Assembly (NCBI RefSeq): GCF_018139145.2
Contig: NC_059500.1
Location: forward strand, 55,579,580 to 55,643,579
DNA from: Gymnogyps californianus
Lineage: Eukaryota > Chordata > Aves > Accipitriformes > Cathartidae
DNA: 64,000 nt
Reading direction: 5' to 3'
Shown here: in pieces, positions 1 through 14,323 of the stretch
Position numbering within the stretch: position 1 is the stretch's first letter
How the letters are laid out: every line of letters begins with the position of its first letter
Made by a program: the position numbers and the translations under genes
Notes under the pieces: generated by a model
Told to the model about the DNA's origin: nothing
Databases searched by the model: none
Seen by the model: only the letters and a program-made list of their open reading frames with translations

Positions 1-3000
1 TCACCTACTTTTCCTGTGGCTAGAAAAAATGGCAATTTCTGTTACTTTCAGGGATTTTTGCCTATTTTTGACATTGCAGAACCTGGCTCCTTGATTTCAT
101 GCAAGTCTCTCCTTTGATTCATGTAAGGGACAAGTAAGGCTCTAACACCACCCTGCCAAAGCAGACTCTACTATTGTCCTCTAGATCTGACATAAAACTT
201 TTCTTTTTAACCTGATGAATGGGATATTAACCCCATACCACATTTTCTCCTAGCTAAAAGACAAAGAAAAGAATGCAGCACTTAGATATGAGGGAGTGAC
301 AAAGTACTCAAGGCAACTTCCAACAGTTTTTAGACATCCCGTGAATGCTGCTGATGGTCTAATGACACAGAAAGAGGAATCTGGGTCTGGAGCATCATGT
401 ATTCCTCTGCTATGTGGTCAAACGCACAAACCAGCCAAACAGGTCTCCAACATCTCTGGGCCTGAATAACCACTGGACTGCTGGAGGAGGGCACTGATTT
501 GCACCTAGAGCAGGCTAGAACAGCACTTTCGTAACCTGCAGATGGGAACAACTTTGTAGATTTTTACTTTTTCTAGCCCACCAATCCTGAAACCCAGAAG
601 CGCTGCAGGATCAGAAACGTTCCTTGCAGGGTGCAAGAGCCAAGCTCTCTTCTGCCACGAGAACACACCAGGCGATTCCTGATGCTGTTGTTTCCTACCT
701 CCACTTTTCAGTGTGTAAGCAGGGTTGACGGAGGAGTCCAAGGAGAAGTCACATCTCCTCAGTGTCCGGATGAGGATGCAACTTGTCTTTCCACTTCCCT
801 TCCTCTGCTAAGTCTGTGCTTGGGATTTCCTCACTGCCTAAGAACTCCTAGGACTTGGACCAGATGCAAACATGCATGTTAGGGAAAATGACTGGAGGAA
901 CAGAGGAACATTCCTGCTCCTCTGGAAGGGAAGCTGGCTCACATGGTGAGACAGGCTCACGGCCCAAACATACTCATTGGGTGGCCCAGTCTGCACTACA
1001 CTCCCATGATCTGAAGCACACACCATGCATTATTTCAGGGGAGTAACTTGTTGGAGTGGTTCATGCTTTGACTACTACAAAACGACAGAACAGAGATGCT
1101 CTGTAGGTCCACACCCCAATGTCAAAGGGGAAATCACCTGCAGCAAATGCAGCAATTGGCACCTCTCCGGATGTGTGCTAGAGACTAGCTCCTCAATGGT
1201 CATTCAGGGCCTTAGCTTTTGCCTGCCAACAACACAAGCTTTGGTTGGATCTGGCTATATCCAGCATCAGGAATCATCTCTTTCTCCATGAAGTACCTTG
1301 CATTACATAGTAAGAAAACAGTAGTGTGGCTTCAACAGGGCTGGCTGGCTCAAGGGCTCAGCTCTCTGACTCCTGAAACCTTGTTCTGCTCCGATTTAGC
1401 AAAGCCCAATGTGTTAAGATTTAGGACATGCTGTAAGGAATCTCTGTGTTCCCAGGCTCTGGGGCAGAAGGATGAAGGAAGCGATTGAGGTTGAAAAGGG
1501 ATAATTTTTTGTTTACTCCTGAGTAGCCAAATGGGCAAGAGGCTTATTTATTTTAAAGGATTTGTTAATATTTTTAGTGTGCATGTGCCTGGAGTGATGG
1601 AAAGGCCCATTTTTAAATACTGAGATCTATAAATCTCTGTGACAGACTTACAGAAAGTTTTTTTCCTAAACAGAAAGAATCCAACAGAAAATCCACCCAA
1701 CATGCTACAGCACAGATGTTAAAACCCTACCACAGCAAAACTGCGACTTCGTTTTTATAATCTATTTTTCCAGCAACTCTGTGTTAATTTAGTATAAACC
1801 TGCGGGAACGACACAGGGGGCAACTTTTTTGGTAGACAGACACACACATCTGTTCCTTAGCACCTCAAGTGCTGGCTCCTAAGCCTTCTGGACTAGTGGA
1901 GCTCCACCAGTCTTCCAACATTTCTCATGGGGCATCAGACATCCCCATCGAACTTCAGATGGCAAGTGTCATTACATGGGAACAGTTCCAGTCACCAACT
2001 CGTTGGTCTCACAAACCGCCTCAGGGTCTAAGGCACTGATCTAAGTAACACGGGTTGTTTTTCCACTGACTTCCAAATTGATCACAGTTTTGACGGTTAG
2101 GCAATTTGGGCTACATATGCTGGTCTCTGAATGTGCACAGGGGTACGTAACGACAGCCACATAGATTTTAGAACAAGCTGGCACTACCGAGGTATTATCT
2201 CTAGCAGATGAGAGTGCTACTCCTGTATCCAAACCTGCACTGCTTACTCGGATAGACTTCCACTGCAGTCAATGGGAGTCATTGAAGTCAAGAAAGGAGC
2301 AGTGAGTAGGTGCAATGCTGACAATAAGAGCAAGATACTCGGATTGGGACTTGTAGCTATAAAAAGGCAGCAAAAAGGAAATGAGCAATTCTGTTCCAGT
2401 GTTTTAATCACACAGCAATAAAATGTAGACGTTCCAAGTTCAAAGAAACAAAACCCATGTTCTTTTTGATTTAAGTCTATGAGTTTCATCTGTTTGAGGC
2501 TTGCGGCTGATCCTCCCACTGTTGTTACACAGCCCTTATCTGTGTAAATAACAGTACCAGAATTGGGTCTGTGACAGTTTTTAAAGACCATTCCTTGATC
2601 TAATTACCTTTTACCCTTGGGAAAGCACCTCAACACTTCTGAGCCAGATCAATCTGAAAAATTTTCAGCTAGTATCACAAAGGAAAAGAAGTGAGAAGGG
2701 ATTCCAACCATAAACACAAACCCTTACATCTTCTGACACTGAAAACCGTACTGACTTTTAACATGAGTGATCCCTGGAATTCAATGGACTGAAAAGAATA
2801 ATACACTTCCAGTGACGTGAGAAAGCAGAATGATATTCATGCTTGAAAAGTAAATATTTTCCCGAGTTTACATTTAAAAAACTATTAAACTCTCAATAAG
2901 GAGCAATTTTTAAAGATTTAAAGTTGAGAGGTACAATCCATTTTTTAAAACTCTTTCACCTTTGTTTTCAGGGAAATGGAAAATAAGTAAGTATGCCAGT

Positions 3001-6000
3001 CCCACATGCTGCTAAGGCCGATGCACTTCTTCCTGGTGTGCACACATACGTGTGCGAGCACAGCCATGCATGCAGGATGATGGGGAGCGGAACCAGACTG
3101 CCACTGACAGCTCGAGGGCACTGGAGCATCACTAAAGCGTGCCTGGGTTTTTGGCAGGAGGGTGGACAGAAACTGCTCTTCATGGTACCTTGTCCCCTGT
3201 AGCCAAAGCATTTTCCTTTTGCAAATACCACTGGAAATGGATGCTGTCTAAGCAAGCAGCAACTTCCACTCCAGGCTCCACAGATCCCACAAGAAGTGTC
3301 TCGAAAAGCAAACAGGCCTGGGAAACCGGTGGCAGTCAAACCAAGAAGCAAGCCACGCTACCTGCGCGAAGTGTGGAATGAGAGAGAATGGTGTCGGCAC
3401 TCTCCCCAGGTTACCATCTCAAGGGCTGGCACCGGTCTTCTCGGTGCCGCTATCGGATATAGTGGAGTGACCGGCAATGCTCTGAAGACAGGCTGTCTTG
3501 GTGGCCTGGAAATACCGCGGGTCGAATTCAGTTTGAAAACACTGCCCAGTTTCCACCCAAGTCGATGGTACCCTGCCACTCCACTGCTCAGGTTGACCCT
3601 GGAGGGCTGACTCTACCACTCACCGCCAGCAAACAGCCTGCCAAGCTACAGCAACTACCGTAACACACATGGCAACTGCCTGACAAAGCATTAGGTCAAA
3701 AAACCAAATCAAATCAACCAACCAAAAAAACCACCCCACGGTTACTGCTGTAAAACCAGGCACTCAGAATCAGAGAACCAGCAGAATCATCTCAGCTGCT
3801 GGCTCAGCAACTGAGAAGATGAGACACAAAAAAAGAGAGTGAGAGAAAACCACGATTTTCCTATTGTGGAGAAAGCATTAGAGTGGCAACAAGAGTGTCG
3901 GGGTCTGTCCTGACTTTGCTGTAGATCATCATAAGATGGGCAAGATGAAATCTCGATGCAAACACATGCAGAAAGGCCAAGTTAAGTTATCCCAAGCAAT
4001 CTCCATTCAGCTGCCTCTCACCTTTGGAGTGCTTAATCCTATGTTCCCAAATGTCCAACTCTTTAAGCACAGAGTTAATTAACAAAAGGTCAAAAAGAAA
4101 ATCTATCTCCACTGAATCTCTTATGCAATTCATTCCTGTGTGAATGCAGTATTTGAAAAGACGGAGGACTACTGACTTACACTAGGGCGACAAAACCAAC
4201 GTTAGTGGCAGGCTGTTCTTCATAAATCAGCCATGCAAGGGGATCAGTCTCATACTCTGGTATTCTGCTCTGTACAGACCTAAGACATCAGCAGTCAGGA
4301 GCCTATGGCTCGATGGGTTCCTGCTAGAAGGCCACAGAGAAGCTGCAAAACCTTAGCAAAATTAAGAGACAAACTTTCATCAGCTGTATTTGTAAGATTT
4401 CCTTTGAACACAAAGATTTGTACTTTGTAAAGCTGCAGTAACCCATGTTTCTGAAGGACATTCACACTCGGTGAATCCCCAGCATCTTTTGGTTCTTTTG
4501 CTTCTACTCTGTGTGAACTAACCTGAAAAAATATTGCCATCTCCTTCCTCGCATCTCTCTTGCCCAGGATGAATTCTGGGACGAAATTCTACTGACTGAG
4601 AATTCCTGCCAACATCTGCAAGTGCATAAATGTGCTACAAATGTTCTGTATTGACTGTCCTTCTCCTCCCATCCTTCAGGCCTCATCACAGACCTGGACC
4701 AGGTGATGGCTCCCATGGGGACAAATTCTGGAAGCCCACCTGAAGCCAAGGGTTTCTGCTCGCTGCAGCTGGTCACCACAACATAGCATGGGTGCAGGCT
4801 TCTTAGAAGCAGTGTTATGCACAGCAGAGAGTAAGACAAGACATTAGTCTAGCAGGAGGCCAATACCAAATAGTTACAAAGGGCTAATGAAAACTCAGCT
4901 ATGGATTCCACGTAGTACATACACCAGCTGAAACGTCTTTGCGATTTTTGCTTTCATCAATAAGTTGTGGACTGTTCTGTGCTGACCGTAATGCGGACCA
5001 ACTTACGAGAAAATGGGAGTCGTGCTCCTTTTCTGTTTTGCATGTTATTAACACAAGGGCAACCAGTCCAGCTCTAGAAATGTATGTCCGAAATGTATGT
5101 CCATGGATATTTTCCTGCTGACAGGAAGTTTCAAGAGCAACAAGCAGAGTTGCTTTTCGATGCAAAAATAAAAACAAGCCTAAGGATCTGGAACCGAAAA
5201 CATGTCACGTCTGTGTCTCTTAACACAGATATACTATTTCACAGTAGAGCCCTTTCCCCCTTCTCACACACCTACCCTTCTCGCTAACATTTAAAGCAAT
5301 TAGGATTATCTTGGATGCCCACAGTAGGGCACATTCATTATGTACTTTCAAATAGCATTAATTCTTGGCATTAGGAACTCGGGATAAAAGGTAAAGATTT
5401 GAATGGAGATCTTTATTCAGTATGCTTTACCACAGATTATCTCATTCTTTTCCAGTTCATGCTTGTACTTTTAGCAACTAAGAAGGCAGGGCTGCAACTG
5501 ATGTAATTAGAAACCAGAAGCTGAAGAAAATACTCTCCTGCTCCCTCACCTCTGGCTTTAAATTCTCTTACAATAATATGTGAAACAATCAAACAAGGCT
5601 TTCCACTTCTCACCCACGACCAGTTAGACAGGGAGGATGGAAAGACGACATTTGGGAAGCATGGGCTTTTTTTCTGAGACTCCAAAACCTGCCTTGAAAC
5701 TATACCAATCCATTACAAAGCAATTGCCCTACATGCTTGCAGGCACGATCCAGAGCAGAGCAGTACTGATGGACCAACACTCTCTGCTATCACCAGTGTT
5801 ACACTCTGTGGCTAACTTGATGTCACTAAGCCACTGCTGCAGGCTAGGAAAGGCACAGGGTGAATCACCTCAGAAAAACTTAGGAGCATCAGGTGTGCTG
5901 AGATGAGCAGCCTTGCTTTGAATGCCTGAAAGGCCACGTGCGGAATTCAGCGGGTAAAAGCTTGCTTTTGGGTTGGCAGAAGTGAATGGTTACTCACGTC

Positions 6001-7620
6001 TTGTGCAAGGTATTCACCAGAAATGCTCGCTCTGCCCGAGCTGGGTCTCAGCAAGGTATAAATCAGTACAACTGCGCAGAAAGCTCCTCAGTTTATATTC
6101 CACTGCCAGGAACCCTGATGGCTAGTTCTCTCAATAAGGAGACACTACTTTAATGGTTTCACACAGACATTTTCTGTTTTGGAAGACATGAAGCGAAACA
6201 TGCTACAGGAACGGGACATCTCAATGTAAAGCAGACATTTTCCACTGCTGGGTAACAAGGTAAAATGTGCACTTCTGTAGAGGTTTTTTTGGGTCACCTA
6301 AGTGTAAACATTCTGTATGATTACACAAGAAGCATGACGACCTCAGCATCACAAAAGAGCTGACGTCAGGTCACAGATTTGAGGTATTTTTAACTGGTAG
6401 TAACACTACACAGAAAAGGCATCACAATAAAATACCAAAGGCATCTCCCTTTTCCTTCCCTACCATTCTCCAGTCACTTATTTAAACACTGCATTGTCCT
6501 GTGTACACATTTGCGCAGCAACGCAGGGAATTACACTAGAGAACCAATTCTGCTGCTGAACATGCAGCCCCTTTGGTTTCGTATTGCCAGTACTGGAAAG
6601 ATGCACATGCCTCTCCTCCAGGCTGTGGCTTTGTGTTATGACTACCAGCAGACCTACTTTTGGAGATCCTTACTTCCCTCAGACTTTCATAGTCCACCAT
6701 GGCAGGGCAAACCCAATGGTTTGCATGGCTGTACTCTAAACCAGAGGCCAACAAAGAGACAATGCTTTTGAAAAAAAAAAAAAACCAAACCCAAACCATT
6801 TCAAGATTCAAGATTAGAGAGCAGCCACGGAAACATATGAGGAGGCATCGATTTGCAGGAAAGGCGTATAAAAAAGTGGCTGTGAGGGATGGGGGTATTT
6901 GGAGATCTGCCACCAGCTGAGGAGCAGCAAGGAATCTCAGAGGAATGAAGCGATTTGTTTCATCACGTAACAAGGCTGTGACAAAGCTGGGACCTTTCAT
7001 CTCTTTATTCCTGGAAGTCGGATACTACTTCTTTATTCCACACGCAACACCAGAGACTGATTCTCCATCAAAAAAAGATGTCCCTGAAGACTGGCAAAAG
7101 AGAGAGGCAGCTCTGAGAAAAAAAATGGACTTCAAATCCACTTTTTGGACTGTTTTTCTTATTCCTGTAGTAATTAAAAACTGTTCTAACAAGATTAAAA
7201 CACACATGTATCAAATCATTCCTCATGAGAAATACCTAATGGTCTTGCCTGCTGCTGGTGCACATGCCCGAACATCTATTCTGGGCATTTTATCCTGCCA
7301 GGACTGGTTTTGCACAAAATTGCTGTGCTACAGGGCCACGAGGCTTGGGACTTCCTAGGCTCTCCCACTGCTGGGCGCAGCAGCAAGGCAGGGATCTCAG
7401 TGCCCCAGGCGCTCTTCCTGTGCACCACCTTCAAAGCCAGATCCATGAAATGAACTGCATTTTTTGAAAAAGAAGTCCTTTTTTTCCTGTGAAAAAGAAA
7501 ACAAACCATTCCACAGATCTGGGTCAGAAGAGGCCACACAACCACGTGAACAGGCGGCAACCTCCCGTGGCAAGGCAAAACCAGCAACAGGCTGCCTACA
7601 ACTTCAAATGTAGGGACAGG

Positions 7621-8012
7621 AATCATAGAATCACAGAATCATAGAATAGTTTGGGTTGGAAGGGACCTTTAAAGGTCATCTAGTCCAATTCCCCTGCAAT
7701 GAGCAGGGACATCTTCAACTAGATCAGGTTGCTCAGTGCCCCATCCAACCTGACCTTGAACGTTTCCAGGGATGGGGCATCTACCACCTCTCTGGGCAAC
7801 CTGTTCCAGTGTTTCACTACCCTCATCGTAAAAAATTTCTTCCTGATACCTAGTCTGAATCTACCCTCTTTTAGTTTAAAACCATTATCCCTTGTCCTAT
7901 TGCAACAAGCCCCACTAAAAAGTCTGTCCCGATCTTTCTTATATGCCCCCTTTAAGTATTGAAAGGCTGCAATAAGATCTACCCAGAGCCTTCTCTTCTC
8001 CAGGCTAAACAA
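7621..8012 (-). mobile_element. CR1 LINE 3' fragment (ORF2 C-terminus and tail octamers)
   Basis: CR1 is the main avian non-LTR retrotransposon. On the minus strand the fragment encodes the ORF2 C-terminus over about 97 uninterrupted codons (8012-7719), with GAYKKDRDRLF, GNGFKLKEGRFRL-like and IRKKFFTMRVVKHWNRLPRE motifs and the ending LDGALSNLI. It ends in the CR1 3' untranslated tail with ATTCTATG/ATTCTGTG-type repeats (7621-7650). The 5' part of the element is missing, the usual result of incomplete reverse transcription. The intact frame suggests a moderately young copy. It lies in the same sense as DMRT1, in intron 4. Confidence 0.95.
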
Positions 8013-10150
8013 ATGGACTCACCATCCATGTCAGCCTGTTGAGGAAATAAGGCAGGTATCCAGCTGAATCCTCTGCTTGTGCTGCTGTGAGTTTGCAGAA
8101 ATGTGTGATTTCAGCAAAAACAACCAGTGGGTTGGATTTTTTCCAAAGTAAAAGTTTTTATCAGAACCATTTCCAGCCAGCTCTAAAGAAGAGAACACGG
8201 TGTCACCTCTCTGCACCCTACAGTCACCTCAGGCATAATTTGGGGACCTCATGCTAATTTTATGGAGACTGCTTACTGTCCATCTCCTTTGGGGTCTGCA
8301 TCTTCTCCTATGCTGACCACACAGGCTTTTCCATGCATCCCCAACACCACCTAACCCACAGATAATGCCACACAGAGGCAACTGAAATGGACATCCCCAG
8401 CTGCCGCTAACTAGTGGCAATGTAGTCATGCACGCTTATCACGGCTGTCGCGTGGCAGCACCTGAGAATGAATGGACAAAAGGCTGCCTGCTGCTTCGTT
8501 GTGGGATGACTGCTGACACCGCAGAGTGCAGACAGACAGATGTCAGGGCTGCTCCCTGTTTCGAGGAAAGACCTCACATGCTGCATCTATCTCCTAGTGC
8601 AACACAGGAGACAGCTAGTGACTCCCAACTCCTCATCTGCTTCCGGGCATTGCTACAATATAGTTGCCTTTGTTTTGCTTGGTATATATATTTAAAACCT
8701 GTCTAAACAAGAAGTTCCTTTTGAATAACTAGAACCATCAATTGTCCTACCTAGAAAATGCACTGCCATTTGCAATAGCTGTGGCAAGAAAATGTTTTTT
8801 GAAAAGCAATGGTAATTTTAAAGGAAAGAGTGCACTCAAGGCTCAGGATAATGTTATCAAGCAGCAGAATATGTGGAGAGACAAAAAAAAAAGGCACAAG
8901 GTTTCTCCCTTGTGTAGCTGTCCTAAAGGAAGGAAATAGGATCCTAAGAGCTTTAATAATCACGTATAACTTTTTGGTGTTCAGCACAGAAATCCAAACA
9001 TAACACTATTTTGGCTGACTGTCTCTCCATTCTTGGGTCAGAAAGGCTGTTAATCTTCACTAGCATATCAGGAAAAAAAGGAGGATATCACAGTTTGCGT
9101 AACACCAGGACTAGCCATATAAATGTAAATGTTAATTCTGATTACCCCTCTTTACATTTTTATTGTTGCCAATGTCACTTTCAATCTATAAAACAAGGCT
9201 GAAATCCACGCCTGTTGTCATAGGTCCTAATGCTCAAAGAGTAACCAAATAGCTAATAGTGATGGCCTCAGCTCTTTCAGGTTTAATGACAGTCTTAATT
9301 TTAGAAAATACTGGCTCAGTGCAAAAGTGCCATATTATACAGCTTAAAAGATATTTTTGGACATGATTTGCAAGCTTTTGGAAATCAAGAGGTTACTAAA
9401 CAATCAGAGAAAATGCTAAGTCTAATGAAAGTGATCTGTTATGGTAGATACAATAGATTTTTCACTTGCAAAGAATAGATTTTTTTCTTTTTAAACGCTC
9501 TTATAACACAAGCTTCTCTGCTGGGAAGGGAGAAAACAAGGACCTGCAACTCATACCACACTAGCGAAAGCAGCAGGAGGTTTGTCACTGACTTCAGCAT
9601 GAGCAAGACTGTACTCACCAATGACTGTGCTCAAAATTGAACAAGAGGGAAGAAAGAAGCAGCCTTATCATTTATAGCTTACAGTTTCAGTGAATCTGCA
9701 GTTTAAAAAGCCCAGAAGGCTTTAAAGTGACTTAATATTACCATGGCATTACCATTTTTAATATTAACTTTAATTTGGAAGCAAGTCAAGCAGATTTGCA
9801 GTAAAATGGTTCAACAAGTATTGATGAAATATGCAGCACAAGATGGGTATATGCATGAACAGAGTAAAAATGTTGCTACTTATTTTAAAGTGAGATTTAT
9901 GCCCTCTGAAGTTTAGGAACCTCGTTGCAATAAGTCACAATACTTGAGAAAATAGGGACAAAAACCGAACACAAAACATTTTTGAGGTAGTCAAATAAGT
10001 TAAATGAAGCTTCACACAACATTAGGCTTAAGACAGACCCACTGCGTTGTATTTATATTTATTTCCACAAACACAACAGCAGTATTAAACGCAGACTGTG
10101 AAACGCTGGTGCGGTGCGGAGGCTGGTCCTGCTCCAAGGTGAAGGGCCAG

Positions 10151-10182
10151 CCTCCGGCTGACCATTTGCCATCAGCCGGAGG
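10151..10182. repeat. Perfect 11-bp inverted repeat (hairpin) in a GC-rich patch
   Basis: CCTCCGGCTGA and TCAGCCGGAGG are exact reverse complements separated by 10 bases (CCATTTGCCA). The hairpin lies in a GC-rich block of about 300 bases (10060-10360) within otherwise AT-rich intron 4. Rho-independent terminators do not apply in a vertebrate; the structure could be a repeat remnant or part of an unrecognised noncoding RNA. Confidence 0.9.
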
Positions 10183-10611
10183 GCACGGGCTGCGCCTAAT
10201 GACGCTGTTGGTGCTGCCAGTGGCATCTCCCCAGGCCCAGGAGGTCCTGCTGACTTCCTACAGCCACGGTGATGCAGACCTGGTGGGACAGTCAACCCAC
10301 CAGTGTCCAGCAATTCCTTGAGAATCCTGACATCAGCAGCCTTGCTAGGAAGGGCCAAACTCCCCTGAGATCACAGTTAATGGTCTACAAGCTGTGGGTC
10401 AATAGGGTCTAAAAATCTTGGTCATTTTAGTTGCCTGCAAGGGTACTAAGGTCACTTCAGTGCTCTTGTGCCACCTTTCCTTACTAAGAGTACTGGAATG
10501 GGCTTGAGTGTGTATCTGACTAATTTTCAACATGTGCTTCCCTTGCCCTTGCTTGCCACGGTCTGAACTCAGGACGGTGAACCTTAAATCATGTTTAAGT
10601 GGCAGAAAAGT

Positions 10612-10641
10612 TATAAAATAAATAAATAAATAAACAAATAG
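10612..10641 (+). repeat. AAAT microsatellite
   Basis: A run of AAAT/AAAC units (TAAAATAAATAAATAAATAAACAAATAG) in intron 4. Confidence 0.9.
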
Positions 10642-13600
10642 AAAACCAGAATTTTATTATTGTCATCTGTTGTAGAGAAAATTTTAAGACGGGTTCCTTG
10701 GGTCTAGTGGGCCAATCGAGACACTGGTGGCTGTGTCGAAGACTGCCTGCCTTCAAGAGGACCACTCCAACGCTATGCCTCAGTTAATTTCAACAGTGCT
10801 GAATGCAACTCTGGTCAATACAAAACTCATTCAATGCTGTAAGGGCAAGGCAGGGAGGAGAGAAGGGAAGCAAAAAGTGGAGCTCATCCTCTGCTGCATC
10901 ATACAGCCCTGCTGCAACCCACTGCAGACACGCGGTGGTGAAGGGGGGAGAGGGCAAGGGCTGCAAGGAGCTTGCACCACACAGAATAACTGAGTACCTG
11001 GTGCTGTTCAGGGTCAAGGCAGGCTTTTTTCCTCCCTTGGAGGATGGGGCAGGCAGTCTCCCTCCACACATGTAGCTGACAGGCACAGCAGTTGAATGCA
11101 GCAAGAAAAGCAGATGAAGTGATCCAAGCTGGACAATTAGAGACAGAGGTACAGAGGTCAGCCCCACTGCTGAGGAGGAGTAATTACTTTCAAACTAGCG
11201 GCCAACCCACATTCCTCTCTCCTCACTCCTTTTTAACTACAGTTTAGGCAGTTATAGCTTCATTTGGGTTGGTCCCTGCAAAAGTATCCACGTAACAGGA
11301 ATACACCAGACGCCTCTCAACAAGCCAGTGTTGTTTCATTCCAATGTAGACTCTGTTTGCACAAACTCACGTGCAGCATTTATGCCTTGGAAAAATTAGA
11401 AACTCAATCCACAAAACTGAAGTCCCTGGAAACACTTGTGACTCAGGGAAGAGTTGGGGCAAGATGAGTTTGACACAGCTGGTAGAGATAGCTTTATGAA
11501 CTCTAAGAGAGGGGACAGTAAAAACTGAGATGAGCAAAGTCTTGATTTAGAGTATTTAGGAGATTTTAAACTATTTAAGGGTACACAGCTAGCCCACATC
11601 TGGCTCAGACTGAAATTTACCAAAATGTGTTTTATATATTAAAGCCAATGCAAAAAATAGCTAACAAAATCTAGTGTAAACAGTTGTTTCAGGGTGGGAA
11701 AATAAAACACTCCTTGCAGTGTCTGCAACTGCTCTGAGACAGAACTTGAAAGGGAAATGATTTATACATGAACAGGAGAGAGAGCTCATTGATTTTTCTT
11801 TTTCTTCCATGTCCAGAAAGGAAACAAAACTAGTGACAAACTGGACTCAAAACATTCTTTTTCTTTCAGCAGTCTAAAACATGATTAGTGCCATGCTTGA
11901 CGTAAATAAACATGCTACCCACAGCATATGGGGTATGATTCAGACCTTATGCAAACCTTCTGCTTGTGAAACTTAACTGATTTAACAGATACTGTGAGAT
12001 AAACATCAGGGATAGAGCTTTAAAACTGGCACTGTAAAATTATGAAACAGCAGGAAATAAATGCAAAGGTGTAAATGCCAGTGTTAAAGAAGAAACAAAA
12101 TCACAATTGTTTGGTTTATTTCAAAATGAGCCACAGGGAGTCCTATGTGGTTAACTTGGCTCCCACTCTTTCCGGATCACGTATTAAAAAGAATCCCAAC
12201 AAACGAAGTGTTCAATTCTGAAGATACTTCAAAACCAATCTCCAGATCTTTTCAGACTTTTAAGAGAAGCGTATTTCAAAAATAAATGCTTCCCCCCAAT
12301 CCCTTTCAAACATTTTTAAAGCGAGCTGTAATATGCCCATCTGCGCACAGATGCTTTCAGCTTCTCTCACGTCTTGTCCAACCTGCTGGTGCCAAGCAGG
12401 GCAGACCCTTCTGTAGCAGAGGCGGGGTACACTGCAGAGAAGTATTAGGGAGCTGTTGGCAATTGCCTCACGGCCGCGCCACCGTGCATGTGCTGTGACG
12501 CGACGGGGGACGTGCTCGGCAAGCAAGAGCTACGCCAGCGCAAGGCAGTGTTGCTGCACACAGGCGGTGCAACCGCTCACGGGCATCAGCGGGCAACCAC
12601 CCTGGCAGAAACTACCAAGCCACTTCAAGTCTTCTCCTTAAAACACCAACAGCACTAAACGGTTAACAAAAATGCTGACATCCTCCTAATTACAGTGGAG
12701 AGAGAGAGTCCCTCTCCTATTCTGATTATGCACAATAAGCATGAATATGCATTTGTATATGATCTTATTTACATGTGTGGAAGCAGTGAGGGGAAGCAAA
12801 TACTTTTATAGCATGCAAAACAAGTTCACTGGCTTTGCACCAGCGTAGCAGGACAAGTCTGGTATTTTTCCGTTTTTCAAGTGAAAAAAGACTTTGTCTA
12901 AATAGTTCTTTGTGTATTCTTGGTACGGCAGACTAACAAAATGTCACTTACAAGCAGAAAGCAGCTGTAACAGTTGCATGTCTGATCTACTTCAACAGGT
13001 TTGGAAGAAAGGAAATATAATTTATTATAGCCTATTTAGCTCTGCAACAATTGCCCTTCAAAACCCGAAGGAGAACAATGTAATTGAATGTACATGCCTT
13101 CTTCCCTGCAGAAACCTCAAACAGCCTCAGGCAAGAGCTAATACAGATGTAGTACAAGGCATTAAAAGAGTGCTGGATGCTGTAGCTAGCAATTATCCTG
13201 GTATTTAACCAAATCTATCGCTCATCAGGAAAGCGTTTAGTGCAGTAGTCGGAGCGAGACAGGCTGACACGGAGCACAGCTACTTAACTGTCCCCTCCAG
13301 CGATTACACTTTCTCAACCTGAGAGTCATGTCAAATTAAACAACTACACATTGACTTTTCACTTCTATAAACATTAAGGTATGATTGACAACTCCTGGAT
13401 GCTATAAGACAGCCATTATAATCAGCCAACATACTGTTAGCTTATTTGTGGTATGGTTTTTTTCCCCTATTCTGCGTAATTTCCTCCTGGACTATTTTTA
13501 CACTGCTTTATAGATATGTTTGCTTTGATTCCTTGCAGGGTCACCGTAAAAAAATGTCACCCTCACCACGAAACCTTTGTATGTGTGTGAGAAAACAACA

Positions 13601-13763
13601 CAAAATTAAGTGACTTAACTTGGCATACAAGATACTTTTTTTTTCCTTAGTCCTGGCCAGCACTCAAATTTGGAGATGTCTGGACAGCAACAATTGGATA
13701 CTAGCACTGCACTAAACACTGTTAATGTGGCACCTTTCTCGAGTATTTCTCCCAATTCCTGCT

Positions 13764-14323
13764 TGTTGTGGTTTAACTCCCGCCAGCAACTGAGCACCAC
13801 ACAGCTGTTCGCTCACTCCTCCCCCCTCCCAGTGGCATGGGGAGGAGAATCAGGAAAAAAAGTAAAACTTGTGGGTTGAGATAGGAACAGTTTAATAACT
13901 AAAATTAAAAAAAAAATAATAACAATAATGATAATTGTAATGAAAAGGAATATAACAAAACAAAGAGAGAAATTAGACCCAAGAAAAGACAAGTGATGCA
14001 CAATGCAATTGCTCACCACCTGCTGACCAATGCCCCAGCAGCGATCCACCCCTCCAGGCCAACTCCCCCCAGTTTATACACTGGGCATGACGTTCTATGG
14101 TATGGAATATCCCTTTGGCTAGTTCGGGTCAGCTCTCCTGGCTATGCTCCCTCCCAGCTTCTTGCACACCTGCCTGCTGGCAGAGCATGGGAAACTGAAA
14201 AATCCTTAATTTAGGATAAGCGCCACTTAGCAACAACTAAAACATCAGCGTGTTATTCCAAAACACAGCACTGTACCAGCTACTAAGAAGAAAATTAACT
14301 CTGTCCCAGCCGAAACCAGGACA
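13764..14323 (-). mobile_element. Solo LTR of an avian endogenous retrovirus, copy 1
   Basis: A full-length LTR of about 560 bp. On the plus strand it begins TGTTGTGGTTTAACTCCC and ends AACCAGGACA, so it has the standard TG...CA ends. Transcription sense is minus: the reverse complement contains a TATAAACTGGGG promoter word (plus-strand CCCCAGTTTATACACTGG near 14068) and an ATTAAACTG polyadenylation-type word near 13890. No gag, pol or env sequence flanks it, so it is a solo LTR left by recombination between two LTRs. Five flanking bases are CTGCT on the left and CTGCC on the right, a target duplication with one change. It carries an A/T-rich low-complexity segment (13900-13960). In intron 4, same sense as DMRT1. 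Confidence 0.9.

Noticed and set aside
9515..9540. A minus-strand VFSLPS translation that resembles the VFSPPSS start of the last DMRT1 exon
   Set aside because: No AG acceptor lies in the phase-1 position before it, and the following residues (REACVIRAFKKKK) do not resemble the DMRT1 C-terminus.
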